NCBI RefSeq assembly: GCF_001028665.1
Contig: NZ_CP011503.1
Span: 62,001 to 126,000, forward strand
DNA length: 64,000 nt
DNA from: Burkholderia pyrrocinia
GTDB lineage: Bacteria > Pseudomonadota > Gammaproteobacteria > Burkholderiales > Burkholderiaceae
Reading direction: 5' to 3'
Numbering within the stretch: the first letter of the stretch is position 1; each line of letters begins with the position of its first letter. The translations under genes and the position numbers were made by a program. The notes under the pieces are model-generated. The model did not search any database and had not been told where the DNA came from. It saw only the letters and a list, made by a program, of their open reading frames with translations. Positions 1-9,533 of the stretch are shown here, one piece after another.

Positions 1-268
1 CGCCGATTTCCTGCAGCGCGATCGACAGCAGGCCGACGCTGACCTGCTCGCCGGTCGACGCGATCATGTCGAGCTCACGCGGGCTCGGCTGGCTCGAAAT
101 CTCTTTCGCAAGACCGAGCAGACGGTTGGTTTCGCCGGACATCGCCGAAGGCACGACCACCATCTGGTGCCCGGCCTGATGCCATTTTGCGACGCGTTTC
201 GCGACGTTCTTGATGCGCTCGACCGAGCCCATCGAAGTGCCGCCGTATTTGTGTACGATGAGTGCCAT
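1..268 (-). CDS. lysC: Aspartate kinase, N-terminal part (runs off the window)
   Basis: Catalyses ATP-dependent phosphorylation of aspartate, the first step toward lysine, threonine, methionine and diaminopimelate. Only the first 89 codons are present. Translation from the ATG at 268 begins [20 protein letters not shown], which carries the aspartokinase signature K-Y-G-G-T-S at residues 7-12, followed by a conserved region that includes STGEQVS. No strong Shine-Dalgarno is visible upstream. The nearest upstream gene on the same strand is tilS, 343 bp away. Identity is sure; length, regulatory ACT domains and feedback type cannot be judged because the C-terminus is outside the window. Confidence 0.93.
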   Translation of the reverse strand, partial: MALIVHKYGGTSMGSVERIKNVAKRVAKWHQAGHQMVVVPSAMSGETNRLLGLAKEISSQPSPRELDMIASTGEQVSVGLLSIALQEIG

Positions 269-611
269 TGTCGTTCTGAACTGGAGGAGAAACCGCACGG
301 GCGCGCTGGGCAGGCCGGGTTGCCGTTCGGTCACGCGGCTTGTGGCTGTGGACGGACGACGAGGGGGACGGCTGGGACGCAACGCGCAAGCGTGACGGAA
401 TTTGCCCGGAAGGCCGATCAGGCCGCGCAAACCGGGTACGTCACGCGGGAAACCTGCACAAATCGCTCAAAAATCGAGCCGAGCAAACGACCGAGCGTAC
501 CCGATAGAAGCCCGCTTGACAAGCCGCCCGCCGTGTCCGCGGCCGTTCCGGCGCTGTTTACCAAATGGTGAAAATGGGCGCGCCATCGCGCCGCCGAAAG
601 CCTGCCCGCCG
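269..611. other. Intergenic region between tilS and lysC, no gene seen
   Basis: About 340 bp between the tilS stop and the lysC start. Reading frames here are short and look like extensions of neighbouring genes in wrong frames. I found no tRNA fold, no lysine-riboswitch-like architecture and no strong terminator. It should hold the lysC promoter, but no convincing -10/-35 pair stands out. Confidence 0.5.
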
Positions 612-2033
612 TTACGCGATCAGCAGGTCGGGACGCCATTCGATCCGGCGCCACGCGCCGCCGCCGGACGGCCCGCTGCCTAACAACTCGCCGTCGCAGT
701 TCACGCCCAGTCGCGGCACGTAGATCAGCCGGTCGCCCGCGAACAGCAGCGGCACGTCGCGCTGCCATGCCGGCACGCCGCGCTCCTGGAACAGGTTCTT
801 CAGCGTCCGGCCCGGGCCGCCCGGCGACGTGCGCATCCGCTCGCCGCCCGCCCGGGCGCGCGCGGCGAGCCGTGCACCGCGCAGCAGCGCCTCCGGCACC
901 GCGCCGGCGCTGCCTGCGTCGGCCGGCGCGAACACGAACGTGCCGCGCCATCCCGGCAGGTGCCAGACTTCCTGCCCGTCCCACGCGAGCGCCGCCTCCG
1001 GGTGCGGCGTGCCCGTGCCGTCGTCGGCCGGTTCGGCGCTGTCGCCCGCCTCCCAGTAGACGACGTCGCGATAGAGCCGCAGGCACTGCCCCGCGTGTTC
1101 GACGCGCAGTGCATGCGCGTCGTGCGCGGCGCGCAACTGCCTCATCATGTTGGCGAGCCGGGCGGCCGACGCGCCCGGCAAACCGAGCCGGCGCATCCAG
1201 AAGCGCAGCAGGTTCGCGCCGCGCGTGTCGTCGAACGCGACCAGCGACTCGCGCGACAGCGCACGCCCGTCATCGCGTGCGGCGACGGCGAAATCCAGTT
1301 CGGCCAGATCGTCGAGCAGCCGCTGCGCGGCGGCCGCATGCTGGGCCGCGCGACCGAGCGCGTCGCGAAAGCCCGGGAAATGCACGGCCAGTGCCGGCAG
1401 CACGTCGATGCGCAGCGCATTGCGCGCGTAACGCGTGTCGCTGTTCGATTCGTCGTCGATCCATCCGAGCGCGTGCTGCGCCGCATAGCGCTCGAGTTGC
1501 GCGCGCAACAATCGCAGCAACGGACGCACGCGCTCGACGCTCGCGCCGTCGGGACGGTAGCGCGGCGCCATGGCGGCGAGCCCCGCGATCCCCGCGCCGC
1601 GCAGCAGTTGCAGCAGCACGGTCTCGGCCTGGTCGTCCGCATGCTGCGCGAGCCACAGCGTGGCAGCGCCATGGCGCTCGCACATCGCGTCGAGCGCGGC
1701 ATAACGACGCTCGCGGGCCGTCGCCTCGATACCGAGGCCGCTGTCGCGCGGCACGTCGACGCGCATCGACTCGAATTCGACGCCGAGCCGCGCCGCTTGC
1801 GCTTCGGCATGCGCGACCCACGCGTCGGCGTTCGCGCTCAGGCCGTGATGCACGTGCAGCGCGACGCAACGCGACGCGCCCGCAACACGCACGGCCGCGT
1901 CGAGCAGCACCGTCGAATCGAGGCCGCCGCTGTAGGCGATCGCGATGCGCGCATCGGACGGCATGCCGGAAAGCGCAACGCCGACCGCGTCGAGTACGAC
2001 GCGGTCGGCGGAGAATTCGGTCGGTGGGATCAC
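612..2033 (-). CDS. tilS: tRNA(Ile)-lysidine synthase
   Basis: Converts C34 of the CAU-anticodon tRNA-Ile to lysidine with ATP and lysine, changing its decoding from AUG to AUA; cytoplasmic. The N-terminus carries the PP-loop ATP-binding motif AYSGGLDSTVLL (about residues 33-44). HHGLSANADAW and LAQHADDQAETVLLQLLRGAG match the family core, and a C-terminal domain follows. At 473 aa it is close to other proteobacterial TilS. The start at 2033 is GTG with no good Shine-Dalgarno, so a slightly downstream start is possible. It lies 46 bp after accA on the same strand; the accA-tilS-lysC order is common in Burkholderiales and suggests co-transcription. Confidence 0.93.
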   Translation of the reverse strand: MIPPTEFSADRVVLDAVGVALSGMPSDARIAIAYSGGLDSTVLLDAAVRVAGASRCVALHVHHGLSANADAWVAHAEAQAARLGVEFESMRVDVPRDSGLGIEATARERRYAALDAMCERHGAATLWLAQHADDQAETVLLQLLRGAGIAGLAAMAPRYRPDGASVERVRPLLRLLRAQLERYAAQHALGWIDDESNSDTRYARNALRIDVLPALAVHFPGFRDALGRAAQHAAAAQRLLDDLAELDFAVAARDDGRALSRESLVAFDDTRGANLLRFWMRRLGLPGASAARLANMMRQLRAAHDAHALRVEHAGQCLRLYRDVVYWEAGDSAEPADDGTGTPHPEAALAWDGQEVWHLPGWRGTFVFAPADAGSAGAVPEALLRGARLAARARAGGERMRTSPGGPGRTLKNLFQERGVPAWQRDVPLLFAGDRLIYVPRLGVNCDGELLGSGPSGGGAWRRIEWRPDLLIA

Positions 2034-2079
2034 GAGAGGGACGCGCGCGCAGCGGCGCGCGGATTGAACACGCGGCCGG

Positions 2080-3051
2080 TCATGCGCCCGGCGTGGTTTC
2101 CTTGAACTTGCCGTAGGCCATCAGGCGCTCGAAGCGGCGCTCGCGCAGCGCATCGATGCTCATGCCCTGGAACTGGCGCAGCGAATCGGCGAGCGCGCGG
2201 CGCAGCAGCGCAGCCATGCCCTTCGGATCGCGATGCGCGCCGCCGAGCGGCTCGTTGATGATCTTGTCGATCAGGCCGAGCGCCTTCAGGCGGTGCGCGG
2301 TCAGGCCCAGCGCTTCCGCGGCTTCCGGCGCCTTCGCGGCGCTCTTCCACAGGATCGACGCGCAGCCTTCCGGCGAGATCACCGAGTAGGTCGAGAACTG
2401 CAGCATCATCACGGTGTCGGCCACGGCGATCGCGAGCGCGCCGCCCGAACCGCCCTCGCCGATCACCGTCGTGATGATCGGCGTCTTCAGTTCAGCCATC
2501 ACGTACAGGTTGCGGCCGATCGCCTCCGACTGGCCGCGCTCTTCCGCGCCGATGCCCGGGTACGCGCCCGGCGTGTCGACGAACGTGAAGATCGGCAGCC
2601 CGAACTTCTCGGCGAGACGCATCAGGCGTTCGGCCTTGCGATAGCCTTCCGGACGCGGCATCCCGAAGTTGCGCGCGGCGCGCTCCTTCGTGTCGCGGCC
2701 CTTCTGGTGACCGATCACCATGCACGGATGGCCGCCGAAGCGCGCGAGGCCGCCGACGATCGACAGATCGTCCGCGAATGCACGGTCGCCGTGCAGCTCG
2801 TGAAAATCGGTAAACAGTTCCGCGACGTAATCGAGCGTGTACGGACGCTGCGGGTGCCGCGCGATCTGCGAAACCTGCCACGGCGACAGGTTCGCGTAGA
2901 GGTCCTTCGTCAGTTGCTGGCTTTTCTTCGACAGCCGCTCGATTTCTTCCGAAATATCGACAGCCGAGTCGTCCTGCACGAATCGCAGCTCTTCGATCTT
3001 GGCTTCAAGTTCGGCGATCGGCTGTTCGAAATCCAGAAACGTGGTCTTCAT
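2080..3051 (-). CDS. accA: Acetyl-CoA carboxylase carboxyltransferase subunit alpha
   Basis: Alpha subunit of the AccAD carboxyltransferase, which moves the carboxyl group from biotin-BCCP to acetyl-CoA, giving malonyl-CoA for fatty-acid synthesis. The 323-aa protein has the usual length and family blocks: the N-terminal helix with [49 protein letters not shown], the [20 protein letters not shown] loop (about residues 175-195) and the oxyanion region [11 protein letters not shown]. The ATG at 3051 is the natural start. It precedes tilS. Subunit beta (accD) is not in the window, as usual. Confidence 0.97.
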   Translation of the reverse strand: MKTTFLDFEQPIAELEAKIEELRFVQDDSAVDISEEIERLSKKSQQLTKDLYANLSPWQVSQIARHPQRPYTLDYVAELFTDFHELHGDRAFADDLSIVGGLARFGGHPCMVIGHQKGRDTKERAARNFGMPRPEGYRKAERLMRLAEKFGLPIFTFVDTPGAYPGIGAEERGQSEAIGRNLYVMAELKTPIITTVIGEGGSGGALAIAVADTVMMLQFSTYSVISPEGCASILWKSAAKAPEAAEALGLTAHRLKALGLIDKIINEPLGGAHRDPKGMAALLRRALADSLRQFQGMSIDALRERRFERLMAYGKFKETTPGA

Positions 3052-3154
3052 GTGTTCGAATCCTTGGGTCTTGCGGCAGCGCGTATTCTACCCGCGCGGG
3101 CGACACTCAAAACCGGCTCTCAACTATTGATGTTTAAAACCCGATAGCCGACGC

Positions 3155-3982
3155 TCAGGCGTCGGCGTCGGGCGCATCGAGGCTGCGCCACATATACCAG
3201 GTCGCAACGGTGCGCCACGGTTCCCAGTTGGCCGCGACCTCGCGCGCCTCGCTGCGCGTGACGGGTTCCCCGCTGAAGTAATTGACGCTGATCGCGCGGA
3301 TCAGGCCCGGGTCGTCGAGCGGCAGCACATCCGGCCGCGACAGGTTGAAGATCAGGAACATCTCGGCCGTCCAGCGGCTGATGCCGCGGATTTGCGTGAG
3401 TTCCGCGATCACGTCCTCGTCGTCCATCGACGTCCATTTGTCGACGTGCAGCGCGCCCGACACGAAATGCTGCGCGAGATCGAGGATGTATTCGGTCTTG
3501 CGCTTCGACAGCCCGCACGCGATCAGCTTGTCCGCGCCGAGCCGGATCACCGGCTGCGGTGCGAGTTTCGGACAGGCATCCTCGATGCGCGCCCACAGCG
3601 ACTGCGCGGACGGCACCGAAATCTGCTGGCCGACGACCGAGCGCGCGAGCGTGACGAATGGGTCGCCGCGCTTCACGAGATGCGCGGGACCGAACTTCGG
3701 AATCAGTTTCTTCAGGATCCGGTCGCGCTTGACGAGGTCGGCGCACGCCTTGTCCCAGTACGCAGGACGCACGACGACCTCCACGCCGTCCGCTTCGGAC
3801 ACACGCGTCTTGCGGGCCGCGTCGGCGGCCGGCAGCGCGGCCGCCGGCTGCACATGACCGTTGAGCGCGCCGTTCGGCGCGGCGCGCGACGCGTCCGCCT
3901 TCGCCGCCGGCACGCGCTTGGCTGCCGGACGCGCGGCGACCGGGGTCGCGCGCCTGACCGGCGCTTTTCTGGCCGTTGCCAT
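3155..3982 (-). CDS. DNA-3-methyladenine glycosylase II family (HhH-GPD)
   Basis: Base-excision repair glycosylase that removes alkylated purines. The catalytic domain (about residues 75-265) has the helix-hairpin-helix segment TQIRGISRWTAEMFLIF followed by LPLDDPGL, which supplies the catalytic aspartate of the HhH-GPD superfamily; an upstream block reads VGQQISVPSAQSLWARI. The first 70 or so residues form a basic, Ala/Lys/Arg/Pro-rich tail (starting MATARKAPVRRATPVAARPA) that is not part of the AlkA fold and could be a DNA-binding extension. There is no iron-sulphur cysteine cluster, which argues against MutY or Nth. The 275 aa include the tail. It sits between cysS and accA on the same strand with gaps of 43 and 103 bp. 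Confidence 0.88.
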   Translation of the reverse strand: MATARKAPVRRATPVAARPAAKRVPAAKADASRAAPNGALNGHVQPAAALPAADAARKTRVSEADGVEVVVRPAYWDKACADLVKRDRILKKLIPKFGPAHLVKRGDPFVTLARSVVGQQISVPSAQSLWARIEDACPKLAPQPVIRLGADKLIACGLSKRKTEYILDLAQHFVSGALHVDKWTSMDDEDVIAELTQIRGISRWTAEMFLIFNLSRPDVLPLDDPGLIRAISVNYFSGEPVTRSEAREVAANWEPWRTVATWYMWRSLDAPDADA

Positions 3983-4025
3983 CCTGCCTCCTACCTGACG
4001 GATCGGTCAGTGGAACGCACCGCGC

Positions 4026-5423
4026 TCATACGCGACGCCATTCGGTCGATCCGCCCGGTTTGTCTTCAAGTGCGATACCGGCCTCGAGCAGTTCCGCCCG
4101 GATCCGGTCCGCTTCGGCATAGTCCTTCGCTTGCTTCGCCGCGACGCGCGCGGCGATCTTCGCCTCGATCTCGTCGGCAGCGAACCCGCCCGCCTGCGCG
4201 GCGCCGGACGCCTGCTGCAGGAACGCGCGCGGTTCGCGGCCCAGCAGGCCGAGCAGGCCCGCCAGCTGTTTCAGTTGCCGCGCGAGCGATGCGTCGCGCG
4301 TGCGATTCACCTCGCCCGCCAGCTCGAACAGCGTGGCCACCGCGACGGGCGTGTTGAAGTCGTCGTTCATCGCGGCCGCGAAACGCTGCGCGTGCGGCTC
4401 GTTCCAGTCGAGCGCGAGCGTGTCGGCCTCGACATCCTTCAGCGCGGTATAGAGACGCGTGAGCGACGCGCGCGCATCGTCGAGATGCACGTCGCTGTAA
4501 TTGAGCGGCGACCGGTAATGCGTGCGCACGATGAAGAAACGCATGACTTCGGCGTCGTATCGTTCGAGCACTTCGCGGATCGTGAAGAAGTTGCCGAGCG
4601 ATTTCGACATCTTCTCGTTGTCGACCTGCACGAAGCCGTTGTGCATCCAGTAGTTGACGAACGTCTGGCCGGTCGCGCCTTCGCTCTGTGCGATCTCGTT
4701 CTCGTGGTGCGGGAACTGCAGATCCTGCCCGCCGCCATGGATGTCGAAATGATCGCCGAGCAGCGTGCAGCCCATCGCCGAGCACTCGATGTGCCAGCCC
4801 GGGCGGCCCATCCCGTACTTCGACGCCCACGACGCGCCTTCCGGATCTTCCGGCTTCGCGCGTTTCCACAGCACGAAATCGAGCGGATCTTCCTTCGCGT
4901 CGTTCGCGGCGACGCGTTCGCCCGCGCGGAGATCGTCGAGCGACTTGCCCGACAGCTTCCCGTAGTTCGCGAACTTGCGCACCGAGTAATTGACGTCGCC
5001 GTCGGTCGCCTGGTACGCGTAGCCGTTCGTCTCGAGCGTCTCGATCATGCCGAGCATCTGCGGAATGAATTGCGTCGCGCGCGGCTCGATGTCGGGCCGC
5101 TGGATGCCGAGCGCGCCTTCATCCTCGTGCATCGCACCGATGAACCGGTCGGTCAGCGACTTGATCGTCTCGCCGTTCTCGACCGCGCGGCGGATGATCT
5201 TGTCGTCGATGTCGGTGATGTTGCGCACGTACGTGACCCGGTAGCCGATCGCACGCAGCCAGCGCTGGACGAGGTCGAACACGACCAGCATGCGCGCGTG
5301 GCCCACGTGACAATAGTCGTAGACGGTGATCCCGCATACGTACATCCGCACTTCGCCGGACTGGCGCGGCACGAAAACTTGCTTGTCACGCGCGAGCGTG
5401 TTGTAGATGCGCAGTGATTCCAT
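4026..5423 (-). CDS. cysS: Cysteinyl-tRNA synthetase
   Basis: Class I aminoacyl-tRNA synthetase that charges tRNA-Cys. The HIGH-like motif is YCHVGHARM near residue 40, with an upstream zinc-ligand cysteine in YVCGITVYD. Further zinc-site blocks are [20 protein letters not shown], and the KMSKS loop is [13 protein letters not shown]. The C-terminus is a short helical anticodon-binding region ending [11 protein letters not shown]. At 465 aa it has the standard length. It starts with ATG at 5423 and is transcribed away from the TPR-cyclophilin-lpxH group, with a 234-bp divergent spacer holding the promoters. Confidence 0.98.
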   Translation of the reverse strand: MESLRIYNTLARDKQVFVPRQSGEVRMYVCGITVYDYCHVGHARMLVVFDLVQRWLRAIGYRVTYVRNITDIDDKIIRRAVENGETIKSLTDRFIGAMHEDEGALGIQRPDIEPRATQFIPQMLGMIETLETNGYAYQATDGDVNYSVRKFANYGKLSGKSLDDLRAGERVAANDAKEDPLDFVLWKRAKPEDPEGASWASKYGMGRPGWHIECSAMGCTLLGDHFDIHGGGQDLQFPHHENEIAQSEGATGQTFVNYWMHNGFVQVDNEKMSKSLGNFFTIREVLERYDAEVMRFFIVRTHYRSPLNYSDVHLDDARASLTRLYTALKDVEADTLALDWNEPHAQRFAAAMNDDFNTPVAVATLFELAGEVNRTRDASLARQLKQLAGLLGLLGREPRAFLQQASGAAQAGGFAADEIEAKIAARVAAKQAKDYAEADRIRAELLEAGIALEDKPGGSTEWRRV

Positions 5424-5657
5424 AGAGATGAACCGTGAGCCGAAGGAAACCGCCCTGGCGAAGCTCGCCCAGCATGCGAAGCGGACGGACCATCTGCTGC
5501 GGCGCCAGGCCGAGCGTCCTCGCTATCACATGGGGCGGTCAGGCTGCAAGCACAGCGGTGACGGCCACGAGAGGCTAAGAAAGACTGCCTGCGGCTCGCC
5601 GGAACGCGCAGACGTTTTGTTAGAATGGCTCGGAGTATAACATTCCGATTTACGCCT

Positions 5658-6383
5658 ATGAAACCTCATCGCGGCCGCGCGCCGAGCGCTGCGACCCTCG
5701 TTGCGACCACCGTCATGGGCGTCGCGCTGACGCTGTTCGCGGCCCCCGCAGCGCATGCGCAGAAGGCCCCGGCCACCGCCGACGGCACCCCCGAAATCGA
5801 CGCGTCGATCGCCGGCAAGCAGTGGAAGCAGGCGCTCGCGCAGCTCGACGCGCGCATCGCGTCGAACCCGCACGACGTGCAGGCGCAGTTCAAGCGCGGC
5901 ACCGTGCTGGCCCGCCTGAACCGCGACGACGACGCGATCCAGCAGTTCGTCGCGATCACGCAGGCGTATCCCGAACTGCCCGAGCCGTACAACAACCTCG
6001 CGGCGCTCTACGCGAAGCACGGCCGCTACGACGAAGCGCGCACCGCGCTCGTCACGGCGACGCAATCGAACCCGAGCTACTCGCTCGCGTACGAAAACCT
6101 CGGCGACCTGTACCTGCGCCTCGCGGCCGAATCGTACAAGCGTGCGCAATCGCTCGGCCGCACGAGCGGCGCGACCGCGCAGCGCCTCGCCGACCTGCAG
6201 AAGATCGTGTCGCCGCCGAAGGCCGCGCCGAATGCCCGCGCGGTCACGCCGGCCACGCGCGACTACACCAATCGCGCAGCCGCGAACGTGAGCACCACCA
6301 CGCTGCCGATGTCGCCGACGTTCCAGTTCAGCGGTCCGTCGGGCGCACTGGCGGCGCCGTACGTCGCGCCGCCGTCGCAATAA
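5658..6383 (+). CDS. Exported TPR-repeat protein
   Basis: A 241-aa protein starting MKPHRGRAPSAATLVATTV, with a hydrophobic signal-like segment ending AAPAAHAQ at about residue 34, so it is probably periplasmic. The next 130 residues hold tetratricopeptide-like helices: one around WKQALAQLDARIASNPHDVQ, then QFKRGTVLARLNRDDDAIQQ, then EPYNNLAALYAKHGRYDEAR, then ENLGDLYLRLAAESYKRA. The C-terminal 60 residues are low-complexity and Pro/Ala/Thr-rich. The precise role is unknown; TPR proteins usually act as protein-interaction scaffolds. An in-frame start 33 bp upstream would add residues before the signal peptide and is less likely. It lies 39 bp before ppiA, suggesting one unit. Confidence 0.85.
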   Translation: MKPHRGRAPSAATLVATTVMGVALTLFAAPAAHAQKAPATADGTPEIDASIAGKQWKQALAQLDARIASNPHDVQAQFKRGTVLARLNRDDDAIQQFVAITQAYPELPEPYNNLAALYAKHGRYDEARTALVTATQSNPSYSLAYENLGDLYLRLAAESYKRAQSLGRTSGATAQRLADLQKIVSPPKAAPNARAVTPATRDYTNRAAANVSTTTLPMSPTFQFSGPSGALAAPYVAPPSQ

Positions 6384-6422
6384 GCGGCGCGGCCTCCTTT
6401 CCTTCCCAACCTGAGGATCGCA

Positions 6423-6998
6423 ATGAAACGTCTGTTGCTGGCGCTTGGCGGCGCCGCCCTACTCGCGACTGCGCCCGCGTTCGCGCAAACGGCCACCGCG
6501 CACCCCGTCGTGCAGCTGAAGACCTCGCAGGGCGACATCCGCGTCGAGCTCTACCCGGAGAAGGCGCCGAAGTCGGTCGCCAACTTCCTCGATTACGTGA
6601 AGGCCGGCCAGTACAACGGCACGATCTTCCATCGCGTGATTAAGGGCTTCATGATCCAGGGCGGCGGCTACAAGACCAACTTCGAGGAGAAGCCGACCCG
6701 CGCGCCGATCCCGCTGGAGAGCCGCAATGGTCTGAAGAACCTGACGGGCACGATCGCGATGGCGCGCACGAGCGATCCGAACTCGGCCACCGCGCAGTTC
6801 TTCATCAACACGGTCGACAACAACGGCCTCGACTACCCGAACCCGGACGGCAACGGCTATGCGGTGTTCGGCAAGGTCGTGTCGGGTCTCGACGTCGTGA
6901 AGAAGATCGAAGGCGTGGCGACGACCTCGCGCGGCCCGATGCAGGACGTGCCCGCCCAACCGATCCTGATCGAATCGGCCAGCATCGTCTCGAAGTAA
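6423..6998 (+). CDS. ppiA: Periplasmic peptidyl-prolyl cis-trans isomerase, cyclophilin type
   Basis: Accelerates proline cis-trans isomerisation during protein folding. The 191-aa product starts with a clear signal peptide (MKRLLLALGGAALLATAPAF, cleavage likely after AFA), placing it in the periplasm. The cyclophilin domain carries [35 protein letters not shown] and [15 protein letters not shown], including the catalytic Arg (FHR), the Phe/Gln of AQFF and the GGG loop. A cytosolic paralogue follows 88 bp downstream, so the pair probably arose by duplication and gained or lost the export signal. Confidence 0.93.
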   Translation: MKRLLLALGGAALLATAPAFAQTATAHPVVQLKTSQGDIRVELYPEKAPKSVANFLDYVKAGQYNGTIFHRVIKGFMIQGGGYKTNFEEKPTRAPIPLESRNGLKNLTGTIAMARTSDPNSATAQFFINTVDNNGLDYPNPDGNGYAVFGKVVSGLDVVKKIEGVATTSRGPMQDVPAQPILIESASIVSK

Positions 6999-7086
6999 GA
7001 ACCTGCCGGCACGTCCGGCGACTCACGCGGCCGCGTCGCACGACCGGCCGCGTGCCATTTAAACCGCCTCACCGAAGGAATTCATC

Positions 7087-7578
7087 ATGGTTGAACTGCA
7101 TACGAACCACGGCGTGATCAAGCTCGAGCTCGACGCCGCGAAGGCACCGAAGACGGTCGAGAACTTCCTGAACTACGTGAAGAAGGGCCACTACGACGGC
7201 ACCGTGTTCCATCGCGTGATCAACGGCTTCATGATCCAGGGCGGCGGCTTCGAGCCGGGCCTGAAGCAGAAGCCGACCGACGCGCCGATCGACAACGAGG
7301 CGAACAACGGCCTGAAGAACGACAACTACACGGTCGCGATGGCGCGCACGAACGATCCTCACTCGGCGACCGCCCAGTTCTTCATCAACGTGAACGACAA
7401 CGACTTCCTGAACCACTCGTCGCCGACGCCGCAGGGCTGGGGCTACGCGGTGTTCGGCAAGGTCGTCGAAGGCCAGGACGTGGTCGACAAGATCAAGGGC
7501 GTCAAGACGGGCAACGCGGGCTTCCACCAGGACGTGCCGGCCGACGACGTCGTGATCGAGAAGGCCGTCGTAGTCTGA
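7087..7578 (+). CDS. ppiB: Cytoplasmic peptidyl-prolyl cis-trans isomerase, cyclophilin type
   Basis: A 163-aa single-domain cyclophilin without a signal peptide, starting [16 protein letters not shown]. It holds [35 protein letters not shown] and [19 protein letters not shown], giving the complete active site. It is close in sequence and length to E. coli PpiB (about 164 aa). A good Shine-Dalgarno (GAAGGA) lies a few bases before the ATG. It follows ppiA and precedes lpxH by 27 bp, so the three genes are probably co-transcribed. Confidence 0.95.
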   Translation: MVELHTNHGVIKLELDAAKAPKTVENFLNYVKKGHYDGTVFHRVINGFMIQGGGFEPGLKQKPTDAPIDNEANNGLKNDNYTVAMARTNDPHSATAQFFINVNDNDFLNHSSPTPQGWGYAVFGKVVEGQDVVDKIKGVKTGNAGFHQDVPADDVVIEKAVVV

Positions 7579-7605
7579 CGCACAGCAAGTAACGGAGGCA
7601 CTTCG

Positions 7606-8406
7606 ATGTTGCAGGAGAGTCCGCCGCGAAGCGTCTCCGCGGGCGTGCCGGGCGAGCGCGAATACGCGCAAGCCGCACGCCCGTTCCTGTTTCTCTCCGA
7701 TCTGCACCTGAGCGAAGCGATTCCGAAGACGGTCGCCGCGTTCGAGCATTTCGTGAAATACACCGCCGACAGCGCCGACTCGGTGTTCATCCTCGGCGAC
7801 CTGTTCGAATACTGGATCGGCGACGATATCCTCGACGACGATCCGTTCGCGGCACGCATGGCCGCGCTGATGCACACGTTCTCGGAACGCGGGATCGCGC
7901 TCTACGTGATGCACGGCAACCGCGATTTCCTGCTCGGCCGGCGCTTCATGAAGGCAGCCGGCGCGATGCTGCTGCCCGATCCTTCGCTGATCATGGCGTT
8001 CGGCCAGCGCATCGTGCTCGCGCACGGCGACGCGCAATGCACGGCCGACCGCGGCTACCAGGTGTTCCGCCGCTTCGCGCGCAACCGCGTCGCGCAATGG
8101 CTGTTTCTCGCGTGGCCGCTGCGCTGGCGCCGCGCGCTTGCGCAACGCATGCGCTCGAACAGCGAAGCAGGCCGGATGCGCCCCGCTTCGGCGATCTACG
8201 ATGTCACGCGCGAAGGCGTGGCCGCACTGTTCCGGAAGAGCCGCGCGGCCGTGATCATTCACGGCCACACGCACCGCCCGGCGAGCCACGCCGAACCGGG
8301 CGGCATACGCTGGGTGCTGCCCGACTGGGATCTCGACCACGGCAAGCCGCGCGGCGGCTACCTGCGCGTCGACGCGGAAGGCATCCACGCGATGCCGCTC
8401 GACTGA
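7606..8406 (+). CDS. lpxH: UDP-2,3-diacylglucosamine diphosphatase
   Basis: Fourth step of lipid A synthesis: hydrolyses UDP-2,3-diacylglucosamine to lipid X and UMP at the inner membrane. This calcineurin-like phosphoesterase has its metal motifs in order: SDLHLS (DxH, about residue 28), GDLFEYWIGDD, HGNRDFLLG, LAHGDAQC and IIHGHTHRP. At 266 aa it is slightly longer than E. coli LpxH (240 aa) because of about 20 extra N-terminal residues before PFLFLSDLHL. An internal start is possible but none is better placed. It is followed convergently by cysE after 52 bp. Confidence 0.95.
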   Translation: MLQESPPRSVSAGVPGEREYAQAARPFLFLSDLHLSEAIPKTVAAFEHFVKYTADSADSVFILGDLFEYWIGDDILDDDPFAARMAALMHTFSERGIALYVMHGNRDFLLGRRFMKAAGAMLLPDPSLIMAFGQRIVLAHGDAQCTADRGYQVFRRFARNRVAQWLFLAWPLRWRRALAQRMRSNSEAGRMRPASAIYDVTREGVAALFRKSRAAVIIHGHTHRPASHAEPGGIRWVLPDWDLDHGKPRGGYLRVDAEGIHAMPLD

Positions 8407-8458
8407 CGCCGCCCGCCGCTGCCGTCGTACCGACCGGCAGCCGGCGGCGTACATTGCA

Positions 8459-9232
8459 TTACGCCTGGCGCTCGACCGTCTTTCCTTCCAGCACCGCCGA
8501 CAGCCTGCGCAGGTCGAGGCGCGCCGCATCGGCGCCCTGCAGCGTTTCCAGATGCGTGCCGAGCCGCTCGAGCGCCGCGACGATCTCGTCGACACGGCGG
8601 CTTTCCTTCGCCGCGTGATCGATCAGGCCGTGAATCGCGAGCGACATCGGATCGTCGGCGTTCGGCGTGATCCCGTATGCGCAGAACGCCGCGCGTTCCG
8701 GCTGCGGCTTCGGCTGTGCCGGCATCACGATGCGAGCCGGATTGCCGACCGCCGTGCCGCCCGCCGGCACCGGCTTCACGACGACCGCGTTCGAGCCGAT
8801 CTTCGCGCCCGCGCCGACCGTGAAACCGCCCAGCACCTTCGCGCCCGCGCCGACGATCACGCCGGCCTCGAGCGTCGGGTGGCGCTTCGCGCCGCGCGTG
8901 AGCGACGTGCCGCCCAGCGTCACGCCCTGGTAGATCGTGCAGTCGTCGCCGACGATCGCCGTCTCGCCGATCACGACACCCATGCCGTGATCGATGAACA
9001 CGCGCCGGCCGATCGTCGCACCGGGGTGGATCTCGATGCCCGTCAGGAACCGCCCGGCCTGCGACGCGAAACGTGCAAGCCAGTAGCGCTTCGCGCGCCA
9101 GCAGGCATGCGCGAAACGGTGCAGCACGAGCGCATGCAGCCCCGGATAACAGGTCAGCACTTCCCAGGCACTGCGAGCGGCGGGATCCCGCTCGCGAATC
9201 GTTGCAACGTCTTCGCGCAGTCTCGTGAACAT
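8459..9232 (-). CDS. cysE: Serine O-acetyltransferase
   Basis: Transfers acetyl from acetyl-CoA to L-serine, the first step of cysteine synthesis. The chosen start, [20 protein letters not shown] at 9232, fits the family; the reading frame stays open 114 bp upstream but with no family-like sequence. The C-terminal left-handed beta-helix with hexapeptide repeats is clear: [60 protein letters not shown]. The catalytic histidine is in the DHGMG and KRHPT blocks. At 257 aa it matches the family. The last 60 residues (after NPARIV) form a longer-than-usual helical tail. It is downstream of trmJ on the same strand, a common betaproteobacterial order. Confidence 0.95.
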   Translation of the reverse strand: MFTRLREDVATIRERDPAARSAWEVLTCYPGLHALVLHRFAHACWRAKRYWLARFASQAGRFLTGIEIHPGATIGRRVFIDHGMGVVIGETAIVGDDCTIYQGVTLGGTSLTRGAKRHPTLEAGVIVGAGAKVLGGFTVGAGAKIGSNAVVVKPVPAGGTAVGNPARIVMPAQPKPQPERAAFCAYGITPNADDPMSLAIHGLIDHAAKESRRVDEIVAALERLGTHLETLQGADAARLDLRRLSAVLEGKTVERQA

Positions 9233-9533
9233 GATCTGATCGGGGAAAAGGCCGGCGCGCACCGCCGGCGATGACCGGCCGTTATCGCGCCGGGTAATTT
9301 GCTTATGACGTCCGGCGATTGTAGGGCCAGTCGCACACGGCCGCACGAGGCCGCGCGTTCACCCCGCCGCCGGCGCGGGTATTCGGGCGGGCGGCTTGCT
9401 GTCGCGGTGTTCGCGGGATGTTCGGCCGGTCGGAAACGCTCCGGGCCCGACGCTTTCGGCGGCGCAATTCAACGCCGGCCGGGCCACCCCGCGGCGCGGC
9501 ACTTGAACGCCCGGTTGCCGGTACACCAACCGC
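9233..9533. other. Intergenic region between trmJ and cysE
   Basis: About 300 bp, very GC-rich. It should contain the cysE promoter and leader. I see no T-box or other leader RNA, no tRNA and no convincing terminator after trmJ. Short frames here have no recognisable content. Confidence 0.45.
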
